Source: Christensenellaceae bacterium Phil7 | Lineage (GTDB): Bacteria; Bacillota; Clostridia; Christensenellales; CAG-138 | Assembly: GCA_001940845.1 (NCBI GenBank) | Contig: MSGV01000023.1 | Span: 62,001 to 126,000 of the forward strand | Length of the DNA stretch: 64,000 nt | Direction of reading: 5' to 3' | Shown: positions 10,031 to 19,670 of the stretch, one piece after another | How the letters are laid out: every line of letters starts with the position of its first letter | How positions within the stretch are numbered: the first letter of the stretch is position 1 | Notes under the pieces: generated by a model | Seen by the model: only the letters and a program-made list of their open reading frames with translations | Database searches by the model: none | Told to the model about the DNA's origin: nothing | Position numbers and translations under genes: made by a program

Positions 10031-11257
10031 TTAAACCACTTGAAAAATATAAAATTTGAGGTAGTCGGTTTCGGGAATATTCCAAAGTATTGGATGATCG
10101 GGCGATTGCTGTCTTCCCTCGATTTGACGGAGCTGAATACCGGCATCATCCGCAGCTTCATGAAGCATACGGCGGAAAAGCTCATCAGTCATGAAATGGG
10201 AGCAGGAACAAGTCGCGAGATAACCGCCCCTTGGAAGCAGTTTCATGGCTTTTGCGTTGATGGCTTTATAGCCATTGAAAGCACTACGCAGAGTTTCACG
10301 GCTCTTGGTAAACGCGGGGGGATCCAGGATAATGAAATCATACCCGCAGTTCCTTCGATTCTCCATCTCCGTAAGCAAATCAAATACATCGGCACAGATA
10401 AAGCTCATCCTTCCCTCAAGCCCATTTAATTGTGCATTTCGTTTGGTAAGCTCAATAGCATCTGCCGAAATATCGACGGCAGTAACATGCTTAGCTCCAT
10501 GCATTGCAGCATTGAGCGCAAACGCCCCCGTATGAGTGAAACAATCAAGCACATTTCTGCCGTTTGCAATTCTGGCGGCAGAGAGGCGGTTATATTTTTG
10601 ATCCAGAAAGAATCCCGTTTTTTGGCCGTTTAGAATATCTATTTCATATTTAATTCCGTTTTCGGTTATGAGCAGCTTTCCATCCAGAATTTGCTCCAAA
10701 TTCCCATATTTATAAAAACGCTTATATTGATCCAAGCCCTCTTTATCACGTATGCCCACATCATTTCTTTCGAGCAGGGAGCGAATTTTGATATCATATT
10801 CGGCACAGACCTCGATGAGCAATGGAAAAAGCATATCCTTGATGCGGTCCATGCCAAGGGATAGCACCTGAACCACAAGGACATCTCCAAACCTATCAAC
10901 GGTCAGTCCCGGAAAGCAATCTGCTTCGCCAAATATTATACGACAGCAGTCAAAATCATTCCCCATAACGGTTTTTCGATAATCTATGGCGTAGCGCAGT
11001 CTTCTGCGGTAAAAGTCCTTATCAAATCGATCATTTGCGTTGCGTGAGATGATACGAATACGCATTGCCGAATTATCATTAATAAAACCGGTGCCTAAGA
11101 AACGATGCTTGCGCGTATAAACATCAACAAGATCGCCGTTTTCATAATCGCCTTTAATTTCTATTACCTTTTCGGCAAAAACCCAAGGGTGGCCACGTTT
11201 GATTGCAGCCTCCGCTTTCTCATTGACCGTTGCTTTTGGAAATCCTCTATCCGCCAT
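10031..11257 (-). CDS. Class I SAM-dependent rRNA methyltransferase, RlmI-like with N-terminal PUA
   Basis: KRGHPWVFAEKV, VLDCFTHTGAFALNAAMHGAKHVTAVDIS, DFIILDPPAFTKSR. Confidence 0.88.
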   Translation of the reverse strand: MADRGFPKATVNEKAEAAIKRGHPWVFAEKVIEIKGDYENGDLVDVYTRKHRFLGTGFINDNSAMRIRIISRNANDRFDKDFYRRRLRYAIDYRKTVMGNDFDCCRIIFGEADCFPGLTVDRFGDVLVVQVLSLGMDRIKDMLFPLLIEVCAEYDIKIRSLLERNDVGIRDKEGLDQYKRFYKYGNLEQILDGKLLITENGIKYEIDILNGQKTGFFLDQKYNRLSAARIANGRNVLDCFTHTGAFALNAAMHGAKHVTAVDISADAIELTKRNAQLNGLEGRMSFICADVFDLLTEMENRRNCGYDFIILDPPAFTKSRETLRSAFNGYKAINAKAMKLLPRGGYLATCSCSHFMTDELFRRMLHEAADDAGIQLRQIEGRQQSPDHPILWNIPETDYLKFYIFQVV

Positions 11258-11363
11258 ATTTTGATGACCCTTCAGTATTTTTGGCTACTATAACATAAAG
11301 CATCAGTTTTTTCAATAATCCAAAGCAGCATATATAATGCTTCGGAATCTGAGGAAGAAGCGA

Positions 11364-11885
11364 TCATTCTATTATGTATGAGGAAACTATTTCCCCATAA
11401 TATGCTTTATGGAAATTGTCGCCTTCACCAAGTTCGGCTGGGAAGTTCTGCCGACGCACTTCGTCGGGCATAAAGGCACCCTCCTGCTGCTGAGCATAGA
11501 TCATCCTGCATTCCAGGGTAAGCGGAAATTCACGTATACCAGGTACGCTGATGATTTCCGGTTTCTCCAACGTGAGTCCGCATTCCTTTATCTTATCCAT
11601 ATCCCGGAAGCTTTTTGTGCCACAAATGCGAAGTGCATCCCTGTCCGGAATGCCGATAGGAATATTTATCGTGAATTCAGGGTTCTTTTCAAGCAGCTGC
11701 ATGGTGTACCTGCTCTTACGCACAACAGTGATAAATATCGGCTTGTTGAATTCGATTCCAAGGAAGCCCCAGCTAATAGTCATAGTATTAACCTGATCAT
11801 CCGCCTTGGTGGTGAGCAGAATGCCACGTTTTAGGGCAGCAAATATATCAGCAGTATAGTCAAATGGATCGATCTTTCTCTTCAT
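11364..11885 (-). CDS. Flavin reductase-like domain protein
   Basis: GILLTTKADDQVNTMTISWGFLGIEFNKPIFITVVRKSRYT. Confidence 0.85.
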   Translation of the reverse strand: MKRKIDPFDYTADIFAALKRGILLTTKADDQVNTMTISWGFLGIEFNKPIFITVVRKSRYTMQLLEKNPEFTINIPIGIPDRDALRICGTKSFRDMDKIKECGLTLEKPEIISVPGIREFPLTLECRMIYAQQQEGAFMPDEVRRQNFPAELGEGDNFHKAYYGEIVSSYIIE

Positions 11886-12088
11886 AGCAGTTCCTCCGTT
11901 ATTTATGTTTTGAATAGCAAGATATGCAAATTCATAATCACTATTCTTATCTTAATTATATAGTGATGTTGCACGAAAGTAAATAGCAGCAATAAGATAT
12001 TTAAGGATAATGGGGAGTATCGGCTTAGTAAGCTTGAGCTTTTTGTCAGGGAAATGAACGCAAATTTCGCAGATTTATTCAATTGGCA

Positions 12089-12117
12089 TTTACAGTAAAG
12101 CCGATTTGGAGTATAAT
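12089..12117 (+). promoter_or_regulatory. SigA-type promoter for PBP gene
   Basis: TTTACA-17 bp-TATAAT. Confidence 0.7.
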
Positions 12118-12140
12118 CCATATGTGGAGTTATCTAGCGG

Positions 12141-14618
12141 ATGGATCCTATCATGATTAAGAACTGGGATGGTAAAAGCCATATGAATATTAAAAGTACA
12201 AAAGTTAAAAAAATATGCTGGATGGTCATTAAGCGAATAATGGCTGTATTGCTTGTTTTCAGTATGCTTATGGTATGCGCATGCAAAAATTCGGCGGTGG
12301 ATGAGGGAGATAAGGATGTTTTCAAGTACTTTATGGAAGCATTATGTCAGGGTGAATTTGTTGAGGCATATTCATTTCTATCCGAAAATATTGCGGTCGA
12401 TAATGGAGAATATAATAGCAGGAAGAGTGCTAACGCCATCACACGCAACGAGTTTGTCAGCAGGTATACGAGCATCTTCGATCTTCTTGGCATTAATGAT
12501 ATCGAGTATTCCATAATTGCAGATGATGCGAATGGAAAAAAGCGGACAATTGAGTATAAGCAAATATATAAGACGGATAACCTGGGTGATTTGGAGGCCG
12601 ATGGAAGTACAACGCTTAGCCTTGAAAATGGCGTTTGGAAGCTGGATTGGACGCCTTCTTTGATTTTTCCGGAGATGACGTGGGGGGATAGCATTGTTTC
12701 AAGTAAACTGAGCGCAGATCGAGGAGATATTCTTGCGAGCGGGACAGCGATTGCAGAGAATGTTGAACTCGTGACGGTCTATTCTTTGCTTATAGAGTAT
12801 GCGGATCAGGATGAGCTTATCGATAGGATAATGCAGGCTGAGAAACTTCCTGATGAAGCCTTAAAACAGCTTGCAAGGATGACGGACTGGTCGGAACTCA
12901 CACAGGATGAGCGCGATGAACGTACCGATGCTTATGCAAGAAAGCTTGCACAGGACAGGCTTAAAGCATATATGAAGGATTATAAGGGACTTTTTTCAAG
13001 GCTTTGCCCCAATGAGCTGGACAGCATTTCGGCAGCACTTTATGATGCAATCGGTATGGAGCGCGAGGAATTTGATAAGAAGATGACTCATGTCTATGGT
13101 GATGAGGGCTCCTGTACGCTTGCGCAGTTTTATCCGCAGGAAATTACGGCAGAACAAATTGAAATGTTGAAACAAATCCCCAGCATTCACGTTGCTACAG
13201 AGAATTTTGGTTCTGCCAGGTATTATCCATACGGATCAACATTAGCTCACATACTCGGATACATGGGCAGTGCAAATCAAAATGATATAGATAGATTTAA
13301 CGAGGGTCGGGAAGTAAGCGATGGGCTTTATACAGAGGATAGCATTGTAGGCAAAAGCGGCATTGAACGATTATATGAAACGACTTTGCGTGGAAAGGAT
13401 GGTTACCGTTACTTTATACGCAGCAGTGATGGGCAGAATAAGCGCACCCTTTTTCTCAAGGATAAGGAGGATGGACTGGATATTGAGCTTACAATCGATC
13501 TTGAACTTCAGCAGTATACGGAAAAGCTCATGGAGCTCGTCATCTTTGGTGAAGAGGTAACGGGTGCAGTTGTCGTAATGAATCCCAAGACCGGTGCAGT
13601 AAATGCTATTGCTTCATTTCCTGATTATGATTTGAATTCCATAACTCAGGGTGTGGATGGCTATTATTCATCTCTGCTTAATGATTCGAGACGTCCTCTT
13701 GTCAGTAAAGCTGTGGACGGAAGTTACCCTCCGGGTTCCATAGCAAAGGCATTTGTTGCGGCTGCGGCACTCGATCAGAACGTGGTAAATGAGAGCTATG
13801 TTTTTACCGGGCTTATAAATAATGATTATTGGACGCCGACTGGATATGGCAATTGGATATGGCCGGCCATCAAACGTACAAGGGTTAATAACCGTACCGA
13901 ACCCAATAATATGACGAATGCAATGCTGCATTCAGATAATATTTATTTCGCAGATATCGCACTCAAGATAGGGGAGGAACGCTTTATAAGCTATATGGAG
14001 AAGCTTGGAATGGGAGAAAAATTTCCATTTGAGCTTGGCGGAGGAAAATCTCAGGTGCTTGGCAGAAACTCAAAGATGAATTTTAAGATGCTTGCTGATT
14101 CAGGTTATGGTCAGGGAGAAATGCTGATATCACCATTGCAGCTTGCAACCATGTTCTGCGCTTTCAGAAATGATGGCAGCATTCCAAAGCCCTATATTAC
14201 GGATTCATTCTGTACAACCGTTGGGGTGGACTATGAGAGCGTGGAAAGCACCGTGCCGTCTGATTGGATAACCAATGCTATAGATAAATCTACCGTTGAT
14301 AAGATAATCCCAATGCTCGAAGGCGTAATGGATCCGACAAAGAATGGTACGGGCAGACCGCTGCGCGTTAAGGATTATGTTATCGCGGGCAAAACAGGTA
14401 CAGCTGAGCTGGATACCTCCAAGAGCCGCGCTATATCGTGGTTTGTGGGCTTTAGAGAGGGAGTTGAGGATATCGATGAGGAACGGCTTGTCCTCATCAT
14501 GCTGGATGTTCCCTATACCAGCCAGTACACATCGCTTAAATTTAATATTGCAAGAGAACTGCTAGAGAACGAAAAGACAAATTCTTTAAATGATCCATCG
14601 ACAGCGAACGTGCAATAG
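12141..14618 (+). CDS. Class B penicillin-binding protein with NTF2-like MecA_N domain, probable lipoprotein
   Basis: Hydrophobic leader ending LMVCAC; NTF2-like YFMEALCQGEFVEAYSFLS; transpeptidase SIAK, SDN and KTGTAE motifs. Confidence 0.88.
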   Translation: MDPIMIKNWDGKSHMNIKSTKVKKICWMVIKRIMAVLLVFSMLMVCACKNSAVDEGDKDVFKYFMEALCQGEFVEAYSFLSENIAVDNGEYNSRKSANAITRNEFVSRYTSIFDLLGINDIEYSIIADDANGKKRTIEYKQIYKTDNLGDLEADGSTTLSLENGVWKLDWTPSLIFPEMTWGDSIVSSKLSADRGDILASGTAIAENVELVTVYSLLIEYADQDELIDRIMQAEKLPDEALKQLARMTDWSELTQDERDERTDAYARKLAQDRLKAYMKDYKGLFSRLCPNELDSISAALYDAIGMEREEFDKKMTHVYGDEGSCTLAQFYPQEITAEQIEMLKQIPSIHVATENFGSARYYPYGSTLAHILGYMGSANQNDIDRFNEGREVSDGLYTEDSIVGKSGIERLYETTLRGKDGYRYFIRSSDGQNKRTLFLKDKEDGLDIELTIDLELQQYTEKLMELVIFGEEVTGAVVVMNPKTGAVNAIASFPDYDLNSITQGVDGYYSSLLNDSRRPLVSKAVDGSYPPGSIAKAFVAAAALDQNVVNESYVFTGLINNDYWTPTGYGNWIWPAIKRTRVNNRTEPNNMTNAMLHSDNIYFADIALKIGEERFISYMEKLGMGEKFPFELGGGKSQVLGRNSKMNFKMLADSGYGQGEMLISPLQLATMFCAFRNDGSIPKPYITDSFCTTVGVDYESVESTVPSDWITNAIDKSTVDKIIPMLEGVMDPTKNGTGRPLRVKDYVIAGKTGTAELDTSKSRAISWFVGFREGVEDIDEERLVLIMLDVPYTSQYTSLKFNIARELLENEKTNSLNDPSTANVQ

Positions 14619-14639
14619 AGCAAATGGGGGAAATGCAGA

Positions 14640-15497
14640 ATGTACTTGACCGGCTTTAGATTCCCATCCGCGGATAAGGAATTTGATTATATTTTAAGTG
14701 TTAAGCGTACCTGCTATGACTCATACTATCCATTTCAGATACTTGGAAGGAACGATCCAATCGAGCTGCGCTTTGAGCCGATAACTTTTCTATATGGAGG
14801 AAATGGATCGGGAAAAAGTACCGCGCTCAATGTTATAGCCGAGGAATTGAACCTTGAAAGGGATACCCTTTTTAATAACAGCAGCTTTTTTGATGATTAT
14901 GTTAAGCTATGCAGCTGTGATGTCACCTTTGATTTGCCGAAGGAGAGCAGAATCATAACGAGTGATGATGTGTTTGATTATATGATAAATATGCGCATGC
15001 TCAATGATGGAATAAGCGCTCGCCGGGAGGAACTGTTTGCTGACTACCTGAATGCAAAGTATGCGGGGTTTCGTTTGGAGTCCATAGATGATTACGAGCA
15101 GCTTAAAAGGGTGAATCTTGCGCGGAGCAGGACGCAATCAAAATATGTGAAGAAGAACCTCATGCTCCATGTTCGAGGGCATTCGAATGGGGAAAGTGCA
15201 ATAAAGTATTTTACGGATAAGATAGGTGAAAGCAGTCTTTATCTTTTGGATGAGCCTGAAAATAGTCTTTCGCCTGAAAAGCAGCTTGATCTCATGCAGC
15301 TTATCGATAATGCGGCAAGATTTTATGGATGCCAATTCGTTATAGCAACTCATTCCCCGTTTCTTCTTTCCATGCGCGGAGCGAAAATTTATGATTTGGA
15401 TGATGAGCCCATTGGAATAAAAAAATGGACGGAGCTTCCAAATGTAAAGATATATCATGATTTTTTTGCAAGATATTCAAGCGCTTTTGAGCTTTAG
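14640..15497 (+). CDS. AAA/ABC-type ATPase (COG3910-like)
   Basis: Walker A YGGNGSGKST, Walker B SLYLLDEPENSLSP, IATHSPFLLSMRGAKIYDLD; 21 bp after PBP gene. Confidence 0.8.
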   Translation: MYLTGFRFPSADKEFDYILSVKRTCYDSYYPFQILGRNDPIELRFEPITFLYGGNGSGKSTALNVIAEELNLERDTLFNNSSFFDDYVKLCSCDVTFDLPKESRIITSDDVFDYMINMRMLNDGISARREELFADYLNAKYAGFRLESIDDYEQLKRVNLARSRTQSKYVKKNLMLHVRGHSNGESAIKYFTDKIGESSLYLLDEPENSLSPEKQLDLMQLIDNAARFYGCQFVIATHSPFLLSMRGAKIYDLDDEPIGIKKWTELPNVKIYHDFFARYSSAFEL

Positions 15498-15512
15498 AAA
15501 ATGCGCCGCATT

Positions 15513-16361
15513 CTATAATCGTTCACTGCTTCTCATGCTGCGATTTAATTTATGTTCATTAATTATTATGCAGGCTCCGGCGATGCAGAAAACAAATCCT
15601 GATGCGGCACGCATATAGATCGAATAACGCACAAAGAAAGAAAATGCGAATAACGTTAATCCCAATAGAAGGTATTTCTTTGTTCTGTCAGGCTTTAGCG
15701 CATCCTTAAAGCTATAATGCTTGGCACTCTTTTTGCCGAATTCAAAAATGATCTCTTCATCGATATCGTTCGATGAGATGTAAATCTCGCTTATAATTTC
15801 TGGAATTTTATCGATTGATTTCAGCTTGATTTTATCTGCAAATACACCATCACAGATCCTCTTTGTTTCTTCACTGAAATCGGATACGCTTATGATATAA
15901 AAGAACTGTGATGGATCATCATGATTCATACTGCGGAAGGCTTCGTATAGTGAATTTATATCGAATTCCGCAGTGCTTTGAGAAATATAACAATCCGCTC
16001 CCAGAATATGCTCAGCCCTTGCTTTGAGAATATCCGATTTCATGCAAAGGAGTCTGCGCCGTATAAGCTTTTGTTCAGTACTCGCTCGAAGTCTTTCTTC
16101 GTGTTTACTAAATCTGTGATTTGATAGCATGCTTGATATGACTGCAAGAATGGATGAGATAATGGCGGTGAGCAGCAGCCTCAATGGAAGCGCTTTGATG
16201 CTTTGCATCAATACGAGGTAAACTGCAAGAAATCTCAAAGCATTGAAACATATGAAATCAAGGATGGTTGCAACAATACCTCTCCCGCCGTTATAGCTCC
16301 GTCTTACTGCTTTTATGTAACTCTCTTTCATAAAAATAGTTTCGGCTAAATTCATATTTTC
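15513..16361 (-). CDS. Predicted membrane protein of unknown function
   Basis: Four hydrophobic segments in two pairs around a soluble middle region; start likely ATG at 16361 within ORF 15513..16400. Confidence 0.6.
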   Translation of the reverse strand, partial: ENMNLAETIFMKESYIKAVRRSYNGGRGIVATILDFICFNALRFLAVYLVLMQSIKALPLRLLLTAIISSILAVISSMLSNHRFSKHEERLRASTEQKLIRRRLLCMKSDILKARAEHILGADCYISQSTAEFDINSLYEAFRSMNHDDPSQFFYIISVSDFSEETKRICDGVFADKIKLKSIDKIPEIISEIYISSNDIDEEIIFEFGKKSAKHYSFKDALKPDRTKKYLLLGLTLFAFSFFVRYSIYMRAASGFVFCIAGACIIINEHKLNRSMRSSERL

Positions 16362-16363
16362 CA

Positions 16364-16392
16364 TTCCAAAATCGCAATATATGTAGTATAAT
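16364..16392 (+). promoter_or_regulatory. Candidate promoter giving a leaderless nadD-yqeK transcript
   Basis: TTCCAA-17 bp-TATAAT; -10 ends 6 bp before the ATG at 16399. Confidence 0.5.
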
Positions 16393-16398
16393 TGGCAC

Positions 16399-17622
16399 AT
16401 GAAAATAGGAATCTATGGTGGAACATTCGATCCCGTGCATAACGGGCATATTATGGTCGCAAAAGCAGCGCTTCAGCAGCTGAAGCTGGATCGTGTTATT
16501 TTTGTGGTTGCCAGCGATCCGCCGCATAAGCATGATTCCAACAGAACTCCCGGATTGGAGAGGCTTGAAATGCTTAATGCGGGGATTGGTGTTGAAAGGT
16601 GTTTTGCTGCCTCCGGTCTTGAGCTGAAAAGGGGCGGTGTCAGCTATACGGTCGAAACGCTAGGTCAGCTAAGCAGAGAGCATAGTGGAGCAAAGCTCTA
16701 TTTCATTGTCGGAGCGGATATGCTCATGAATTTCAGAACATGGCATAGGCCGGAGGAAATATTGAAGCTCGCAGATCTTGTGGCGATAGGCAGGATGCAA
16801 GCGGGAAGTGATATGCCTGCTCAGCATGGTGTGCTTGGAGATATCGCGGGCTCGATAGAAAGTGAGCTTGGCGGAAAAGTCATCGTGCTCAATACATATG
16901 GGCCAGATATTTCATCAACCAAGATACGCAGCCTTGTATCTAACGCTCGATCGATAGCGGAGTTTGTCCCATTGAGCGTTGAAAAATACATCTATACGCA
17001 CCTTCTTTATTTTGATGATGAGCTGAAGGCGATGGGGGAAAGGCTTCGAAATACGCTTGATGAGAATAGGTTTGAGCATACGATGCTTGTTGCACGAGAA
17101 GCGGTAATGCTGGCGGAAAGGTATGGATTTGATACGAAGCGTGCTAGGATCGCAGGAATGCTGCATGACTGCATGAAGCTTGGAAGCAAGGAATTGATAA
17201 AATTCGCAAAGTCGCATGGATATGAGCTTACTGAGGATGAGTTAAAATATCCATTCACGCTGCATGGGAGGCTGGGAGCAGAGATTGCAAAGTGTGAATA
17301 CGGTATATATGATGACGAAATACTTGAGGCCATACGTAATCATACGATTGGAAGCACGGAGATGTCAATGCTCGATAAGATAGTGTTTCTGGCTGATAAA
17401 ATTGAACCTTCACGTACCTATCGAAGGATCGAGCATATAAGGAAGCTTGCGTATGAAGATCTGGATGCCGCAGTTATAGCGGTTATGAGGCATACCATGC
17501 AATATACAAAATCCCGGGGAATGGCCGTACACCCTGATACGCTCATTATAATAGAGGCGTTGGAGAGGAAAGCTAATAAAAAATCAAAAATGGAGGACCA
17601 GATTAATAATGGAAGAAACTAA
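16399..17622 (+). CDS. nadD-yqeK: NadD nicotinate-nucleotide adenylyltransferase fused to YqeK-type HD hydrolase
   Basis: MKIGIYGGTFDPVHNGHI, DPPHKHD, STKIRSL then NRFEHTMLVAREAVMLAERYGFDTKRARIAGMLHDCMK in one ORF. Confidence 0.92.
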   Translation: MKIGIYGGTFDPVHNGHIMVAKAALQQLKLDRVIFVVASDPPHKHDSNRTPGLERLEMLNAGIGVERCFAASGLELKRGGVSYTVETLGQLSREHSGAKLYFIVGADMLMNFRTWHRPEEILKLADLVAIGRMQAGSDMPAQHGVLGDIAGSIESELGGKVIVLNTYGPDISSTKIRSLVSNARSIAEFVPLSVEKYIYTHLLYFDDELKAMGERLRNTLDENRFEHTMLVAREAVMLAERYGFDTKRARIAGMLHDCMKLGSKELIKFAKSHGYELTEDELKYPFTLHGRLGAEIAKCEYGIYDDEILEAIRNHTIGSTEMSMLDKIVFLADKIEPSRTYRRIEHIRKLAYEDLDAAVIAVMRHTMQYTKSRGMAVHPDTLIIIEALERKANKKSKMEDQINNGRN

Positions 17623-18007
17623 AAATATCGTTATGGAACCTGAACAGAAATATCAGCAGGAGCTCAGAGGCATGATAGAGAGGCTTATGCAGGCAAGCCA
17701 TGATAAGCGCGCAGAGGATATCATTGCCGTTCATGTTGCGGATAAGACCATTGTTGCTGATTGGTTTGTCTTTATGAGTGGAACCTCACAGATCCACGTT
17801 AAAGCATTGTGTGATGAAGTTGAGGATAGAGCAGCGGAACTGGGATTCGTTTTAAGGAGAAGAGAGGGCTATAACGAGGGGCGTTGGATTGTACTGGATT
17901 TTTCGAGCGTGCTCGTCCATATCTTTCATCCTGAGGAGAGGGAATACTATAATGTGGAAAGGCTTTGGATGGATCCGGCGTCGGATGTTATCCGTATCAG
18001 TGAATAA
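17609..18007 (+). CDS. rsfS: Ribosome silencing factor RsfS
   Basis: DWFVFMSGTSQIHVKALCDEVED, GRWIVLDFSSVLVHIFHPEEREYYNVERLW. Confidence 0.93.
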   Translation: MEETKNIVMEPEQKYQQELRGMIERLMQASHDKRAEDIIAVHVADKTIVADWFVFMSGTSQIHVKALCDEVEDRAAELGFVLRRREGYNEGRWIVLDFSSVLVHIFHPEEREYYNVERLWMDPASDVIRISE

Positions 18008-18027
18008 GTATTTGTTTTTGGAGGCAG

Positions 18028-19626
18028 ATGATGGCATATCATGCCCTGTATAGGAAATATCGTCCGATCCGCTTTTCTGAGGTCATAGGGCAGGAGCATA
18101 TAACGAGCATACTGCGCAATCAGGTGCGCAGTGGACGCGTTGCACATGCATACTTGTTCAGCGGATCAAGAGGTATTGGTAAAACCAGCACGGCAAGAAT
18201 TTTTGCCAAGGCTATAAATTGCCTGAATCCAAAGGATGGGGAGCCATGCGGGGAATGTGAGGCTTGTAGGCTCAGTGCGCAGGATAGCATCGATATCATT
18301 GAAATGGATGCGGCTTCCAATTCGCGTGTGGATGAGATGCGTGCATTGTTGGATAAAGCGGAGTTTGCTCCGGTTTATTTAAAAACAAAGGTTTATATCA
18401 TCGATGAGGCACACATGCTTTCCAAGAGCGCAAATAATGCATTGCTCAAGACGCTTGAGGAGCCTCCGGCGCATGTGGTTTTCATCCTCGCCACTACAGA
18501 ACCGCAGGCATTGCCGGCAACAATACTATCGCGATGCCAAAGGTTTGATTTCAGGAGACCGTCCGTTTCGGATATGGTAGGTCTTTTGAAGCGCATCCTT
18601 GATGATGTTGGAGCAAGTATCGATGATGAGGGAATGATGTGTATCGCTCGTGCTGCCGATGGCGGCGTTAGAGACTGCCTGAGCATAGCGGATCAGTGCC
18701 TTTCGTTTGTTGGAAATGATCTGACGGCAGATGATGTGCTTGCCGTGCTTGGCAGTATGAATGCGGATTTCCTATTCGGATTTGCGGATAGCATAATAAA
18801 ATCAGATGTGGTATCGGTAATCAGGCAGGTGGATGCGGTCATTTCCGGCGGGAGAGATATTGGAATATTTGTTCAGGATCTTGCGGCGCATTTCCGTGCA
18901 TTGCTCATGGCAAAGGTGTGCGGGGAGTGCTCGGGAATACTTGACTGCACGCAGGATACTATGAAGCTATATATGGAGCAGGCGAAAAACGCATCTCATG
19001 AAAGGCTTGAGCGTACGCTGACGGCGTTGATGCAGCTTCAGCCAAATCTTCGCTGGGTAACGATGCCAAGGGTGCTTCTGGAAAGCACACTGCTGCAATT
19101 ATGTCATCCGGAGGAGAGCCATGAGGTGATCGCACTGTCCGATAGAATTGCGGAGCTGGAAACGAAGCTGCAAAACGGAGCTTTCAGCGTTACTTCATCA
19201 AACGGGGATGTTAAGGATGAGGAGCAGTGCAGGGATACGGAGCTTCCGCCATGGGAGAATGAGTCCGAGCTCCCGACTGTATCGGACCAGCACGAGCCGA
19301 TGATTCCCGATGCTTCACCGAAAGCAGAGGAGCTGTTCAAAGCATTCATGGCTGCTGTAATGCGTAATGATATCATGCTTGGCATTCAGCTTCAACTCGC
19401 AGCAGCGCATTGGTGTGATGACGAGCTGCTCTATATTTGTTTTGACAAAAAACGAAGTTCAAATTATAATTACCTAATCGAAGCCGAGATCAAGCAGAAG
19501 CTAAGGCGTATTGCTGCCGAGAGTATCGCCCCATACAGCATAGAGATCGTGTCTAATGATGCTGCCGATGGTACGGGAGAGTTTCCGAGGGAGTTATTTG
19601 GCGTGGAAATAAAACGGGCGGACTAA
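18028..19626 (+). CDS. dnaX: DNA polymerase III subunit gamma/tau
   Basis: YRKYRPIRFSEVIGQEHI, GSRGIGKTSTARIFAKAINC, CGECEAC, VYIIDEAHMLSKSANNALLKTLEEPP. Confidence 0.95.
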   Translation: MMAYHALYRKYRPIRFSEVIGQEHITSILRNQVRSGRVAHAYLFSGSRGIGKTSTARIFAKAINCLNPKDGEPCGECEACRLSAQDSIDIIEMDAASNSRVDEMRALLDKAEFAPVYLKTKVYIIDEAHMLSKSANNALLKTLEEPPAHVVFILATTEPQALPATILSRCQRFDFRRPSVSDMVGLLKRILDDVGASIDDEGMMCIARAADGGVRDCLSIADQCLSFVGNDLTADDVLAVLGSMNADFLFGFADSIIKSDVVSVIRQVDAVISGGRDIGIFVQDLAAHFRALLMAKVCGECSGILDCTQDTMKLYMEQAKNASHERLERTLTALMQLQPNLRWVTMPRVLLESTLLQLCHPEESHEVIALSDRIAELETKLQNGAFSVTSSNGDVKDEEQCRDTELPPWENESELPTVSDQHEPMIPDASPKAEELFKAFMAAVMRNDIMLGIQLQLAAAHWCDDELLYICFDKKRSSNYNYLIEAEIKQKLRRIAAESIAPYSIEIVSNDAADGTGEFPRELFGVEIKRAD

Positions 19627-19670
19627 ATACGCGGATCATCGAGCTTAAAAAGAAAAACGGAGGAATAACC

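Noticed and set aside
19440-19460. A6 run in dnaX as a possible programmed frameshift site
   Set aside because: Lies near the C-terminus in a continuous frame, without the A-AAA-AAG context or an evident stimulatory stem
19627-19670. Possible T-box or riboswitch ahead of hisS
   Set aside because: Only about 44 bp between dnaX and hisS; too short for a T-box leader
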